Assembly (NCBI RefSeq): GCF_026262505.1
Contig: NC_067203.1
Location: forward strand, 3,906,001-3,970,000
Reading direction: 5' to 3'
From: Trichomonas vaginalis G3
Taxonomy: Eukaryota; Parabasalia; Trichomonadida; Trichomonadidae
Length of the DNA: 64,000 nt
Shown here piece after piece: positions 11,601 through 21,200 of the stretch. Under the pieces are notes generated by a model. It had not been told where the DNA came from. It ran no database searches and worked only from the letters and a program-made list of their open reading frames with translations. The first letter of the stretch is position 1. Every line of letters starts with the position of its first letter. The translations under genes were made by a program, and so were the position numbers.

Positions 11601-13691
11601 GTCCAAAAAAACCGTCGAATATTGGGCAATGTGTTTTGAGGAAAGAATGGAAAAGAAGAAGATCAGGTTGGAGAGATCCGATGGCAAGCAACTATGCAAG
11701 GCGTTGATGGCATCTTCAGTGCCTTTTTCGATTTCTTGGGCGCAATAAAATATCATTTTTTTCTGAACGGAGTATTTCATCTTCTCTGGTATCTTTTTGA
11801 TACAGTTCTGGTCTATATATACGATTGCCGGTGACGATAAGAAGATTGGAATACAGTTTGTCAATAATGATATTTTTGTTGAGTCGGATGACATGGTTTT
11901 GATGAGGGAAATGAACTCTGGGATCCTCTTCCTGTAGATCTTTTCGAAGCCTGTGGACATAATGTAGCTCATTATAAAAATTATTGATTGTTTCGAGGCA
12001 AATTTCGTAATCGCAAGGGAAGATAAGGTAGAATGTATTTCCTTGGCCTGTTTCTCAGTGATATCAAAGTGTTTTACGATGCCTGCAACGATGGATAAGA
12101 CAGAATGGAGAATAGAAAAGGATAATTGGGCCGGGAGTGTTATGGATAGCAAAATATTGAGAATAGTAATACAGTAGTCATAAGAAAATGATGAAATTCT
12201 GAAGTATTTTGAATTATCTTCATTTACAAAATAATTCAACGGCATGAGGTTGATTATTCGTCTTATACTCTCGTGAAATGCATTTGTATAGGGTTGTGAG
12301 ATGAGTTCTCTGCTGAAATCTTGAGTATTTACGTAAGGACCATCATGTCTTGGAATCATTATGAATTCTGTGTAAGATCTGTGTGCAAGGAGTGCTATGT
12401 AGTACTTGGAATCTATTGAAACTATGTTTTCTTGATAATCTAATACTTTTCTTGATAATAATTTGAGATAAATTAAATTTGGATAGATTTCATATATCAA
12501 TGTCTCCGTTTTTGTTATAATTGTTAATATATCATTCGAGTTGTGCATGCAGATTGGGTCTTTGGCATCAACATGACCTAATAATGTTTTATTATCTTCA
12601 TTGCACGAATAAAGTTGATTATCTGATGTGAGGACAAGTAAATCTGTCTTCTGCATTGAAAAACATGAGATTACAGCGTTAGGAACAGTTTCAGCGGTTT
12701 TGAAATCGCATTGTTTTTCCATTAGCAGAATAAACGTGGATTCTTTGGGTGTTGTAGCACATATTAAGTTGTTTGTTGCACAGAGAGTTCCGTTCTCTAG
12801 AAATTGGTCTTCTATGATTTGATTTACAACTTTTGAATTCATATCTATTGAATATAGTTTATTTCCTGATGCCAAAGCGTAAATAGTATTGTTTGTACTG
12901 CAAACACTTGTTATTTTTGAGTTTTCGCCTAATCTGACACGAATAGACAAATTGTTTGTAGAATTTCCTTCATCTGCGTCATTTAGAGTCTGCGGCAGGC
13001 TGGAAAGTATATGCTCAGATAGTTCTTGATGCTGCAATAGATGATATAATAATACTAAGTACCCAGTCAAATCAATTTTATTTTGTAAACAAGATGTAGC
13101 GATTGCGTTAACAATTTTACCGGAGAATTCTGGTTGTGAAAATATTTGGCGGTAGTGGCGTTCGATACTAAGGAAAATATCTGGATTTATTTGGTTATAA
13201 TTCACATTTTCGTCACAAATTTCATGTAGCGCATTGATAAACTCTTCTGCGAAGTCTGTTGATGGTTTTATTTCGTTGAAAATTTGTAAAGCCATTGAAT
13301 AAGTATTTGCTATTGGAGAAATTTTGAAATTATCTTGAACTAGGCACTCAGAAATGTCTGATTCCGAATTTATAACACGATTTATTTCATTATCAAGATG
13401 AGAAAATATATTGTTATACTCATTTTCTTGATTAAATTTATCAGAAAGTGTCGAAATGATACTTTGTAATAGTAATTGCTTTATCGATTGAGTTCCTTTG
13501 TTATTTGTTATATATTGTATCATCTTATTCGTGACATTCTCGTAGATTTCTCGCTCACTTTTTAAATTCGTTCTCGCGAGCTTTGCAAAATGCTGTTCTA
13601 TATAGCCGCCAACAACGGAAGACCTCAAAAAGTCTTCTAGTTTTGACGGTGTGATTGGATCAGGCTTAGGATACGATGGTAGTTGACCCAT
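5649..13691 (-). CDS. Giant HECT-type E3 ubiquitin ligase (2680 residues)
   Basis: The last 350 residues form a HECT domain. It starts near the DAGGPGRDVF motif, and the catalytic cysteine sits in LPTAATCSSTITVPAY at about residue 2637, where ubiquitin is taken from an E2 before transfer to substrate. Upstream is a long alpha-helical, leucine-rich region. A SPRY/concanavalin-like stretch lies in the middle (FLGSLSTNEYQNATF through KVTFWINDKEIEYD). Before it is a beta-rich region around FSWEVEINDAKAIEVKFDS that recalls the CUB-like fold of large HECT ligases. The start is a clear ATG preceded by a gene-free region, and MGQLPSYP leaves a Gly at position 2, so N-myristoylation is possible. The frame is uninterrupted over 8 kb, which argues for selection. 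The words GTCACTTTTT/AAAAAGTGAC recur inside it, twice as inverted repeats. Substrate is unknown. Confidence 0.93.
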   Translation of the reverse strand: MGQLPSYPKPDPITPSKLEDFLRSSVVGGYIEQHFAKLARTNLKSEREIYENVTNKMIQYITNNKGTQSIKQLLLQSIISTLSDKFNQENEYNNIFSHLDNEINRVINSESDISECLVQDNFKISPIANTYSMALQIFNEIKPSTDFAEEFINALHEICDENVNYNQINPDIFLSIERHYRQIFSQPEFSGKIVNAIATSCLQNKIDLTGYLVLLYHLLQHQELSEHILSSLPQTLNDADEGNSTNNLSIRVRLGENSKITSVCSTNNTIYALASGNKLYSIDMNSKVVNQIIEDQFLENGTLCATNNLICATTPKESTFILLMEKQCDFKTAETVPNAVISCFSMQKTDLLVLTSDNQLYSCNEDNKTLLGHVDAKDPICMHNSNDILTIITKTETLIYEIYPNLIYLKLLSRKVLDYQENIVSIDSKYYIALLAHRSYTEFIMIPRHDGPYVNTQDFSRELISQPYTNAFHESIRRIINLMPLNYFVNEDNSKYFRISSFSYDYCITILNILLSITLPAQLSFSILHSVLSIVAGIVKHFDITEKQAKEIHSTLSSLAITKFASKQSIIFIMSYIMSTGFEKIYRKRIPEFISLIKTMSSDSTKISLLTNCIPIFLSSPAIVYIDQNCIKKIPEKMKYSVQKKMIFYCAQEIEKGTEDAINALHSCLPSDLSNLIFFFSILSSKHIAQYSTVFLDQVFPIIKNLIDQIKPIVNEFTEEEPLVRASPHPIRESVAFSWEVEINDAKAIEVKFDSRCCLIFGSTDFMKVSGQDGLVYQRNYLTKEPFPSKVLVNGSKAVLTVHSHGGESVYGITAYFRGIGKDEKARKYHDIMSFYVAYLLHRTSLCFCEVFLPNQKDENMKHCDFLLNSRKLTLLPDGLKQFVAPNVMDLLYQENKSQIKVKDDEKEIERMTISAVLNQLEIINIVLKMKSPHMMVTPPSTPKKTSKTPTLQKTMKNLTIKNKASIILPISMSKKITNPLRQTQPNPLPKSDNFQMEEFISFMMKELYKMRSKIRYNRQKGAGSSYLNEVLKKSEHFSNCRSVFEESKIVNDDRKNHCIDLMRLIGSDTPLNTIISYTNQYINKLSAQQSVSNFLAKFVTEIENKKFFGYLFYPLFTFLLENGKTRFKTLVANNFYKVFAQIDSLKEFNELMMLSVLTEIIVFGSNSQRSKELMKMICASEKTHLERIFLEAFCSNLSYSCFYDNYQILLENGFVSECLQCLSIFSQSFEMSEEILMSVSPYFAFKTPIELESFYLLLGNYFANKGFVNYSIPINDKIYNYQDFFKLLLKNIGLRLTKSDMTIINIQKVPSESQDYLMGVLISFFRTLLLSKYANDLLVLFDNIIFDYSKTLSSKLEVIAIFTIVGRGILPFSCGFCKVEDHPLKEVYRIAEITESEVTIYDNRSQEKRNFKKSKCFGSARISYSSQMFPATKFRANFIMTQLLQPLNKSLLQSTIALFALDIVQNNEWLGMLSSVSDNKILDTAIKCTNEIYFHSIPELMQGCQEITKSAVLSKLVRQNKKLLIGDGFVKKSDKIEMIYKEGMEKIGFLGSLSTNEYQNATFIDFKQNSLYMYGNKFILYNHKFENGDKISMSLFDNSKVTFWINDKEIEYDCNINDYKVTLFAVSIFDFDIKISQNQISQNQKSSSNSKFDEPVFFDDNFDDDDGFVQQIKSNYQQLEQKQNIKIEKPISDDYLVAARKFFFTSNNQKIVNFTKPKDPYKVIYKGSKFYDMTGRLISQTDTTTKLEFVDKLFGEIETEELPTIGVKPLLNYILPLFVSETIYNIIVIRCIRFICLHLQIYDNEKSSKLVQSLCSSIISTNYKIPNEKNFSSLLTYFQNCVKQIPDFIKQVLSINFEDNRQFYFTFNSPKIEKQRFVNDVTFNSNLTFGFYFDDEFKVTGTDYIRVNSGTKAFFIKESSFGQGIEEQKNLQLKVSLFNRKSDGIRFSFCPIFKFGTYSNQNQKTFIVNLIYSLTELIGKSKISSETKQKELCLSLFDFYSDLILSEDNVLSYAAYQNYWHISSTSNILDVSRPSEIWFGNHFSNLQNENSEFSRQFIFGLAMSCRCRMSIIPDLSTTTSLARIEAYLESLQMNSNTMTENVLLLMSFLNSKASIPFLYDCYLYSTRHGNVTFQVTKQDETFVFSDTWSIKSIKSVDGSSIPSDMAVEITKMNDFPNNNKLHIYAVKEEIPNLIIDFDIPQNIEIQKYIQLNDEMSKNWSKNFDKSIAELTGELKMISEMDKLRLEEYPNAAVKEWRSYLILRLNMMLNKLVKTDLRSPTLRPLLHEISYAIEPQYKYKQIDHVARQNITEKPTLNFSRTAAALVQTNPNSPHAISLFDQVISQVSPEKLSSLKNRNAPWIADLVGEGAIDAGGPGRDVFSEICQEMFLPFNKVFIQTPRTRAQNQMCEFIPDPDSSEERLLYAGAFVALCFVTQSPQPLKLNFSVWKYLTGNEISDQDLLDMDPDFAASLNVTGQRPLSIISLSGNKIDLIPFCDQNSVDSELYNQLAMEYRRNEFNFAMKSFRKGFEIIMEKSCRELLSPDQLKYIFCGPDEISAAQFISLLRYLTVADSASKEYFEWSILMMTSEERSMLLKFITGRVSIPVSGSGSNFAINVHLVKLQKTKPPYSLPTAATCSSTITVPAYPSNEIMLECLRKALRYGSDFTLDTQLDATTRAFE

Positions 13692-14086
13692 TCACAATTG
13701 CGCTAACGAGAAAATTTTCAACAAAAAATATTGTTTAATGAAAATATTTGGATATTGAAATGGATGAGATTTTTAAGATATAAAAATTTTGCTTGTAAAA
13801 AAGTGACCATTCAAAAATTTGATTCCTGATTTGTTATTCGACAAAAAAGTGACATCGAATAACTCTTGTTTGTTGGATCTTTCCATACCAGATAAATATA
13901 GTAACTCAGTTTTATGGAATTTGATAGATATACATATATACTTTCATAGTCTTTGGTGGACGCCATAAAATAAATTTTTTGCAGGCCAGAGCTTCGTATT
14001 TACTGTTTCCCATGGTTGGATTCCTCTCATACCGCCCTAGATCAAGACAATATTTGGGGAAGCCCACTCCCCTGAATCTTACTCTA

Positions 14087-14330
14087 GTTGCCGAACTTTG
14101 ACCGATAAGAGTGTTATTTGCACTCCTGTCGGTCACAATGTATAGTTTCCAGAGATATTGTGTTCACAAATCTCGCAGAATGACACGATGTTCAAAATCA
14201 CAGTCAGGTTGCGGAACTTTGACCGACAAGAGTATTATATACACTCTTGTTGGTCGTAATATATCATTATGTGAGATATTGCCTGTGCATGTCTCCCAGA
14301 ATGGCACATTGTTCGGCAATCTTATTTCTA
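14087..14330. repeat. Two tandem 121-bp units, each with two hairpins; possible structured RNA
   Basis: Hairpin 1 of unit A (14100-14134) pairs GACCGATAAGAGTG with CACTCCTGTCGGTC. Hairpin 1 of unit B (14221-14255) lies exactly 121 bases on and pairs GACCGACAAGAGT with ACTCTTGTTGGTC. Hairpin 2 lies at 14152-14174 and at 14273-14295. Several of the differences between units keep pairing, by T-G to C-G, G-C to G-T, or repair of an A-C mismatch. The 5' word GTTGCCGAAC of unit A is complementary to GTTCGGCAAT at the end of unit B. I do not recognise a known RNA class; length and two-hairpin form recall H/ACA-like RNAs, but no clear boxes are seen. Confidence 0.45.
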
Positions 14331-14699
14331 ATTTTACTTATTATTTTAATCTCAACCTTGATTGAGTTTTACAAGCATTATACTCTCTATAACACCATAT
14401 CAAATCACAATCACTACGGATAATACTGTATGTAATGCTACCAAAATCTTTTTCATACACTTCAAACATCAAATTTCGTTTTCTATCTTAATACAGTATA
14501 TATAGAACACAATACTCACACTTTTACATTCTGAATCTCTAACAATTAGTTTTCGTTCAGAAATTTTAATCAAATTTTAAAATCCAACTCTGGAAGATAG
14601 TTTGAACTTTCGAGAAAAACAAGTTCCAATTATCTAACAGATTTGGAGTGGGTCGGAATAATATTAATTCGAATTTGTTCTAATTAATAGAAATTAAAA

Positions 14700-14890
14700 A
14701 AGCAGTGTGATTCCCAAATAACAAATGGGAACCCTAGAGTTCCTGAAGAACAGAATTGCTGATATAATCTTCTGATCAGCAGGTCCAAATGGTAAGAGGT
14801 CTCTGCTGGTACAGAATCAGGAACTCCAAAGCTCCCTTTTGCAGAGGTTAGGAGTTTTGAAGCTCCTCAGGTGAAGAAAGGCAAGAGATT
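14700..14890. repeat. Hairpin-rich island, diverged relative of the 17.3-kb foldback element
   Basis: The block has words such as GGGAACCCTAGAGTTCCTGA, GATCAGCAG and CTCTGCTGG in the same order as in 17397-17486. Pairing is imperfect and no terminal repeats or target duplication are seen. It reads as an older, eroded copy of the inner part of that element. Confidence 0.35.
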
Positions 14891-15200
14891 TAGCCAAAAA
14901 TTTATTAGATTTTAGAAAATACAAATCTATTTATTAATTAAATATATCACTTTATCTATATTCAAAGAATCAATTGATTTAGAATGATTGGCAAAAAAAT
15001 CTTGAATAAAACAAGTATCTTGATGAAAATTCTATTGTAATCGGCTTTTTAATCGTTGCTGCATCGTTTTATATCCATGAACTTAATCAAAATTCATAAA
15101 TTATATCCGAAATCTTTATAACCTAGTATTTTTTCTTTTAATGCATTTAAAAGGTATTTAATATGGTAAAACACAAATGTGTCCTTTTTAAAAATTATTA

Positions 15201-16615
15201 ATGTCCGAGCAAGACGTTCATCCAAGCAAATTCAACAATTTACGAAGTACCTACAAAAATTATATCGATTCATATCTTGCATTGTATCAGCTAAAAACTG
15301 AAAAAGAAGAAGAATTAAAGTCAATTTACAAAATGATCAAAACAGAATTGATTGATTCAAAGACATATCTCCCAGCAAATGTAATGAAAGACATTTTAGA
15401 TATCATTCCGTATAATAATCGCTATACAAAATCATATTTATATCTTGCCAAACTCATCTCTGATGAATACCATGTCACAGAGGTCAAAAAAGTTGCAACT
15501 ATTTCAAACTTCCTGTTTAATAAAGAATATGGAATTAAATTAGACAAATCTGCCTCTTTTCAAGAAATTGACTCAGAAAATCTTGCAATTCATACAGAAA
15601 ATACAATTTACAGGGCCATTATGCATAATGACTTAGAAACATTCATCTCATTCACTGAAAGAGAAAGTTTTGCTAAAGATCAAAAACTTGAAAGCAAATT
15701 ATATCCATATACTGATTACCAAGGATATTCATTACTTGAATTATGCTGTTACCATGGAGCAGTTGATTGTTTCAAGTTCTTAAGAACTAAATTTAACTCA
15801 GAAAGAACTGAAACATGTCTAAATTTATCATTTTTGGGAAGAAACAAAGAGATCATGAGTGAATGTTTGAAACATAAGAAACCAAATGAATGGTGCATGG
15901 AATATGCAATTATTTCACACAACATTGATTTTGTTACATTCTTGATGAATGAATACAATATAGAGATCGAATTATATTATTGCAGAAAATATAATAATCT
16001 TGAATCATTTTTAGTTTATTTCGATCAAACTAATGATGTAAAAAATGCTTTCTTGAATCGCCGATATTTAATATTCCATCCCTTTTGGAATTCTTCCTTT
16101 CACAAGGTGTGAATATCAATGTAAAAGATTATTATGGAAGAACTGCACTTTATATTGCGGCAGAGAATAATAGAAAAGAGATGGTCGAAGTTCTTATTTC
16201 ACATGGTGCGGATATCAATGAAAAAGATGGATTCGGAAGAACCCCACTTTATATTGCGGCAGATAAAAATAGTAAAGAAATAGTCGATGTTCTTATTTCA
16301 CATGGTGCGTATATCAATGAAAAAAATATCGATGGAATAACTGCACTTCAACTTGCAACATTGAATAATAATAAAGAAATAATTGAAGCTCTTATTTCAC
16401 ATGGTGCGAGTATCGATGGAAAAGATCTATTTGGAAGAACTCCACTTCATATTGCAGCAATGAATAATAGAAAAGAAGCAGCCGAAATTCTTATTTCACA
16501 TGGTGCGAATATCAATGAAAAAACTGATAATGGAGAAACCGCACTTTATTATGCATCACAATATGATGATAAAGAAACTGCAAAAGTTCTCATTTCACAT
16601 GGTGCGAAAGAATAA
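15201..16615 (+). pseudogene. DUF3447-ankyrin repeat protein with one frameshift
   Basis: The first frame (15201-16112) has the trichomonad ankyrin-protein N-terminus: MSEQDVHPSKFNNLRSTY, then IKTELIDSKTYLPANVMKDI and a DUF3447-like body. The frame that takes over before 16085 continues with FNIPSLLEFFLSQGVNINVKD, which is the expected next segment, and then five ankyrin repeats of about 33 residues (GRTALYIAA...VLISHGA). So the gene is whole in content but needs one frame change near 16055-16070. It ends just after the fifth repeat with KE and a stop. Ankyrin repeats bind proteins, and this family is one of the largest in trichomonads, with many decayed members. A sequencing error is the alternative to a real frameshift. 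The ATG at 15201 follows an AT-rich leader. Confidence 0.8.
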
Positions 16616-16740
16616 TGCTCTTACATAATAATCCTTTAGTTTTCTGGTATTTTCGAAGAATATTTTCATTAAAAAGTAAATTGGATTTAAAATAATTTTT
16701 CTTGCCTATTTTTTTGCACTTGAGTTTGTTAGATATGATT

Positions 16741-17243
16741 AGTTCTATTATCTTCATCCTCGTAAAGTTGCAATATGAATTCAACATGAGGAAGTACTCT
16801 TATGAGAATTTTAATTGCGTATTGTTGTGTTTTTGCAGTTCTTCGTGATTAAATGCAAATCTATCTAGAAGGTTAATGATATCTTGGTCATTAAGAAATT
16901 CGAGGACTTTGTCAAACTTTGAGAGATTATAAATGATTTCAAGAACCTCAGAATAATAATAAATACATTCTTATGATTGCAAGATTTTTATCATGTTTGA
17001 AAGCAAATCAAAGTTAGTATAAGCTGATGAATATGGAATTCATTGTTTTGGATCACATCTATTAAACAAGTGAAAAAAAAAATCATGGCTTTTATTAAGT
17101 TCTTCAGAATTAAGAACTCTTATGCTGTTAACATCTTGTAAAGCTTTTCCGAAAGCATTGTCAGGTAGGGAACCTTCTTTCTGAGGTGAGGAAAATATTG
17201 ATGTGAAGGATATATCTTCCAATAATTCTTTATAGTCAAACAT
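16741..17243 (-). pseudogene. Decayed minus-strand gene with three in-frame stops
   Basis: Reading down from an ATG at 17243, one frame gives MFDYKELLEDISFTSIFSS and further believable protein. It is crossed by a TGA just after residue 67 and by two TAA codons further on. Between stops the sequence still reads like protein, for example YYYSEVLEIIYNLSKFDKVL and LNDQDIINLLDRFAFNH, a helical-repeat style. Codon use matches nearby genes. It is a recent pseudogene of unknown function, lying tail to tail with the ankyrin pseudogene. Confidence 0.55.
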
Positions 17244-17322
17244 TAATTAGAATAGATTAAAAAATAATCATTAGTATTATAATTACACTTTTATTGCATT
17301 TTTAACAAGTTTGTAATATAAG

Positions 17323-17973
17323 GGGAACAGGACAAATTTGCCACACGGCACTTTTTTTAAAAAAAATTAATGGAGCGGAGCGATACTCTGCTGCACGAGC
17401 CCCAAGGCTCCCAATCATTACGAAAGGGAGCCTCAGGGCTCCTGAGAATCCATCAGCAGAGGCCTTTTCATTTGGCCTCTGCTGATCAAAGATTCGGCGA
17501 AGCCATTCTTCGTCTCAGGAGCCCCAAGGCTCCCAATCATTACGAAAGGGAGCCTCAGGACTCCTGAGAAACCTCTTTGAGAAGGTTTTCTTAAAGAAAA
17601 CCTTCTCAAAGATGATTGTCAGCATTCACTCAAAATCTACCAAGAGTTTCAAAGTTTCAAATCTATCTGAAATGAAGCTTTGAATCTCTTGTATATCTAA
17701 TTGTAGAGGTACCTTTTCAAAATGTCTTCTATTGATTAAATTTAATCAGTAAAAGTCATTTTGAAAAGGTACATCTCTATAATTGCTATTGAGCATTCAC
17801 TCTTGGAACCTTGGAGCTCTTGTGTAGTGCATGAAAACTCCAAGATTCTAGCATAAAACATATATCATAGACATAATTTCTTCAAATATAATTTAAGGTT
17901 ATTTTTAAAAAATTAGAAAAGTGTAATTTAAGGTTATTGAAAAGGTGACACTTGGCAAATTTGTCCCGCACTC
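17323..17973. mobile_element. Non-autonomous foldback element with 9-bp target duplication (MULE-like)
   Basis: TAATATAAG stands at 17314-17322 and again at 17974-17982, immediately outside a 651-bp unit. The ends are inverted repeats sharing the core GGACAAATTTGCCA and, less perfectly, about 29 bases. Inside is a chain of long hairpins at about 17397-17443, 17450-17486, 17513-17569, 17572-17612, 17641-17691, 17699-17784 and 17807-17845. The first hairpin is repeated about 122 bases later. GC content is well above the surroundings and there is no gene. A 9-bp duplication with end repeats fits Mutator-like elements; hAT (8 bp) is less likely. Confidence 0.7.
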
Positions 17974-17982
17974 TAATATAAG

Positions 17983-18241
17983 TGTAAATTTGGGGAGGGG
18001 AAAAAATATCGAATTTGATAATAAAAAGAAACATTTTCAAATATCCTATTTATTTGAAAATGTACCTTTTGAAAATTTTGACAGTGACTTTTGCATTCAA
18101 TTTTTAAAATGAATGAAAATATCTTTCATTATGAAGAACCTCCAGATATATATAAAACTATCTTGGAAATTGATTTTAAATTAGTGTTTTTTGCCCCCTA
18201 AAAAAAAGAGTGAAAATTTTTTTTAGGCTAAAAATCTTCCA
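17983..18241. other. Leader region of the exportin gene
   Basis: This AT-rich stretch has homopolymer runs, including a run of T just before the exportin ATG. No gene is visible. It presumably holds the exportin promoter. Confidence 0.4.
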
Positions 18242-21200
18242 ATGCTTGGAAACACTTCTTGTTTAACAGAGGTAGGAGAAGTTCCAGACATTGCAGTTTT
18301 AGAGCGAGTCTATAAGCTATTTTCTGAAGGTAAATATTCTACTGATTGCGATAGAATTCTAAATCTGTTTAAAGATCGAGAAGATATGATAAACTATATA
18401 CAACAACTCATTGAATCTGCAACATATGACAAAGTAATTCATCTTCTGTATAAGACATTACGCGAAAACATACAAAAACGCTGGGAATTGTTTAATGATG
18501 ATGAAAGAGTAGGAATTCAAAATTATGTATTTGAAAAATGGGTTGATGTGACAAATAACAGGCCACCATCGGAATTTATTATCGTGGAAATCGACAATTG
18601 CGCAGTTGCTATAATTCTGAAGACATATCCGCAATTTTATCCCAATGTTATTAAAGATATTCTTTCTATAGCCAACCCTATCAACCTAGAGAACATCGTT
18701 CGAATATTACAATTTTTACTCGATGAACTTTACAATGAAAACGCGGAAAATTACATACCGTATAGAAGAATCAATGAGATAACTACTGCTCTTGAAGAAT
18801 CCGCTGAAGATATCTTCAATATCGTTCAATTAGTTTTTTCAAATATGATATCTCGTGTTGGCTTAATGAAAAACACTCTTTTACTTCTCCGCCATTTTAT
18901 TAAATCCATTCCACCCGCTGTTATCGTTGAAAATAACATTTTTACTACTATTATTCAACAAGCCCTTCCAAATCCCAATTTAGTCTCAGAATCACTATCA
19001 TTTTTAGCGGAAGTATACGGTTTGGATGATCTCCCAGATGTTTTAGTCAACAATGCCGCTGCTGTTTTCCATATTTTAATTACTACTTTGGCTCCTAACT
19101 TATCTGACGTAAATTTCCAAGAAGTATATGATGCTGATCCATTTAAAGTCAGATCCCTTTCAAATTGCTTGATAACTTTCTTTTTAAAGCAATCTCTTCA
19201 AATTGAGATCCCAGATTTGGCCCAGGAGCTCAACTTAAGCTTGGAATGGATCTACAACATGAGTGATATAGGAGATTCCTTCGTCCAAAGGATTTGCGCT
19301 GATTTTTGGAAACAAATTGCAAGACGTATATGGAAAGAAGCAAATAACCTCTCAGAAGCATCCGAAAACCTCTATTTACCAATCATGCAGTACATCCGCC
19401 GCCTCTACATAAAGATTATAACAAGACCAGAAGATTTTATATTAAATACAGACCCAGAAGAGAGCAGAAGCATCCGCCAAGAGACGAAAAATACAGAAGA
19501 TATCGAATTGTTCAAATGCGAGAAAGAATTATTGATATTTTTGACAAATATCGATAATGCTGATATGGTCGCTGCAATTAACGAGCTTTTGGCACAATTA
19601 GAGGAAAGTTTCAATGAAGGATTATTCAATGCTTTCTGTTATTCTGTCGGAGCTATCACAGGAACCCTTGGAAAAGATCCTGAAAAAGATTTCCTACTTC
19701 AAGTCGTACAATCCGTCCTAGGATTGAACCAAAAAGCTGAAGGAAACACAGAGGTTAAGGCTCTGATATCAGCTGGCCTCTGCTACATATTATCTCAATA
19801 TCCAAGATTCTTGGCAAGCGATTTGTCAATGTTTAAGACATTGATTGCCAAGCTGTTCGAATTTATGGCTATCCCTAACCCCGCTGTTAAAGAGATGGCC
19901 GTAAATTCCCTCGCATTAGTTCAGAAAACAACCGGAAAGTATTTCAACCAGAAATCCGGCAGCGATTCTCCATTTATCATGGAAATCATGCAAAGCCTGA
20001 ACAAGATCATTGAGAATTTGGAAAACAAACCGTTGATAATCAGATTATTTGGAATTTTGGCTTCAATTATTGGTTCACATCCAAGAACTGCCGAGCGCGT
20101 TGAGATGCTCTTGTTCCTTGTAAGCTCCCTAAACGAGAATTGGAACAATCTTCTTCAAAATTGGGAACCACAAAATGAATCTTACTCGGAAGAGCTTCTA
20201 TTCCTACTCGAATGCAACTCAGAAATAGCCAGTAACATAACTAATGCTTATGGAAGCCAGTTACGAATCATTTTCAACCAATTAATGGAAGTTTATTCAA
20301 GATACTCCAATTTGTTACAACAATTCATCGGAGAGCCCGGATATTCCGAAACAAAGGAAGCCAATTGCTTCAAGAGGATCAAATCCAAGATCGTTCTCAT
20401 CATAAATGATTATATTCTCAAAACACCCGATGTTGAGTCAGTTGCCAACGAACTAATTGAACCAATCAGCCAGACAATCATCTTGGAATACGAAAATTCC
20501 CATCCTCTCGGTCGTGTTCCCGAAGTTTTGTCATTAGTCACTTCTATGTCGAACAAAATGAAGAAAGTGTTCGGTGAAGTGCTTCCGAACATTTATGGCC
20601 CCATTTTCAATGAAACTTTGGCCATGATCAAAGATGATTTTTCAATTTTCCCAGAATTTCGAGTTCCTTTCTTCAAATTTGTTGATAACATTGTCACAAA
20701 CTATATCTCCATCATGTTGTCAGCTCCTGATCAGACCTTTTCCGACTTTATTGAGACAATTAAACTCGGATGTTATCATACTATACCAGAAGTATGTATT
20801 ATCTCACTTTCTGCTACGGAACATCTATTTAAGAGTATCAAGGATACAAATATGAACAGATACAGGCAATTTCTGAGTAATTTCTACATGGATATTTTAG
20901 TTCAAGTAATAAAGGTGACAACTGATACATATCATAAGTTTGCCTTTAGAGAGGAAGTTAATTTGATCAGGAAATTGCTTTCTACGCAGACGCAACAGTT
21001 AAATGGCGAAACAATTGCATCTGCAATACAAGATTTGTTCCCTAATAGAGATTATGACTCACTCGTGAATTACATGAGTAGTCTTATTGCTAATTCCAAC
21101 AATATGGTGGAGTTCCAGCACATTTTTAGAGAATTTGTTATTTCTACAACTCTTTTCTCAAGAAGAGACAATGATTTGGACTTGAACAGACAGGAAGAGA

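Larger units (their letters stand above)
13692..15200. other. Intergenic region with structured repeats
   Basis: This stretch separates the HECT gene from the ankyrin gene. The first 220 bases hold two AAAAAAGTGAC words (near 13798 and 13843) that may belong to the HECT promoter. Then comes a GC-richer block, 13980-14330, containing two 121-bp units with matching hairpins. A second GC-richer block at 14700-14890 contains diverged hairpins like those of the foldback element at 17323-17973. No gene is visible. Confidence 0.6.

Noticed and set aside
14087-14330. 5S rRNA or tRNA genes
   Set aside because: Unit length (121) suggested 5S rRNA, but no 5S consensus or internal promoter boxes are visible and the hairpins do not match the 5S fold; no tRNA T-loop is present.
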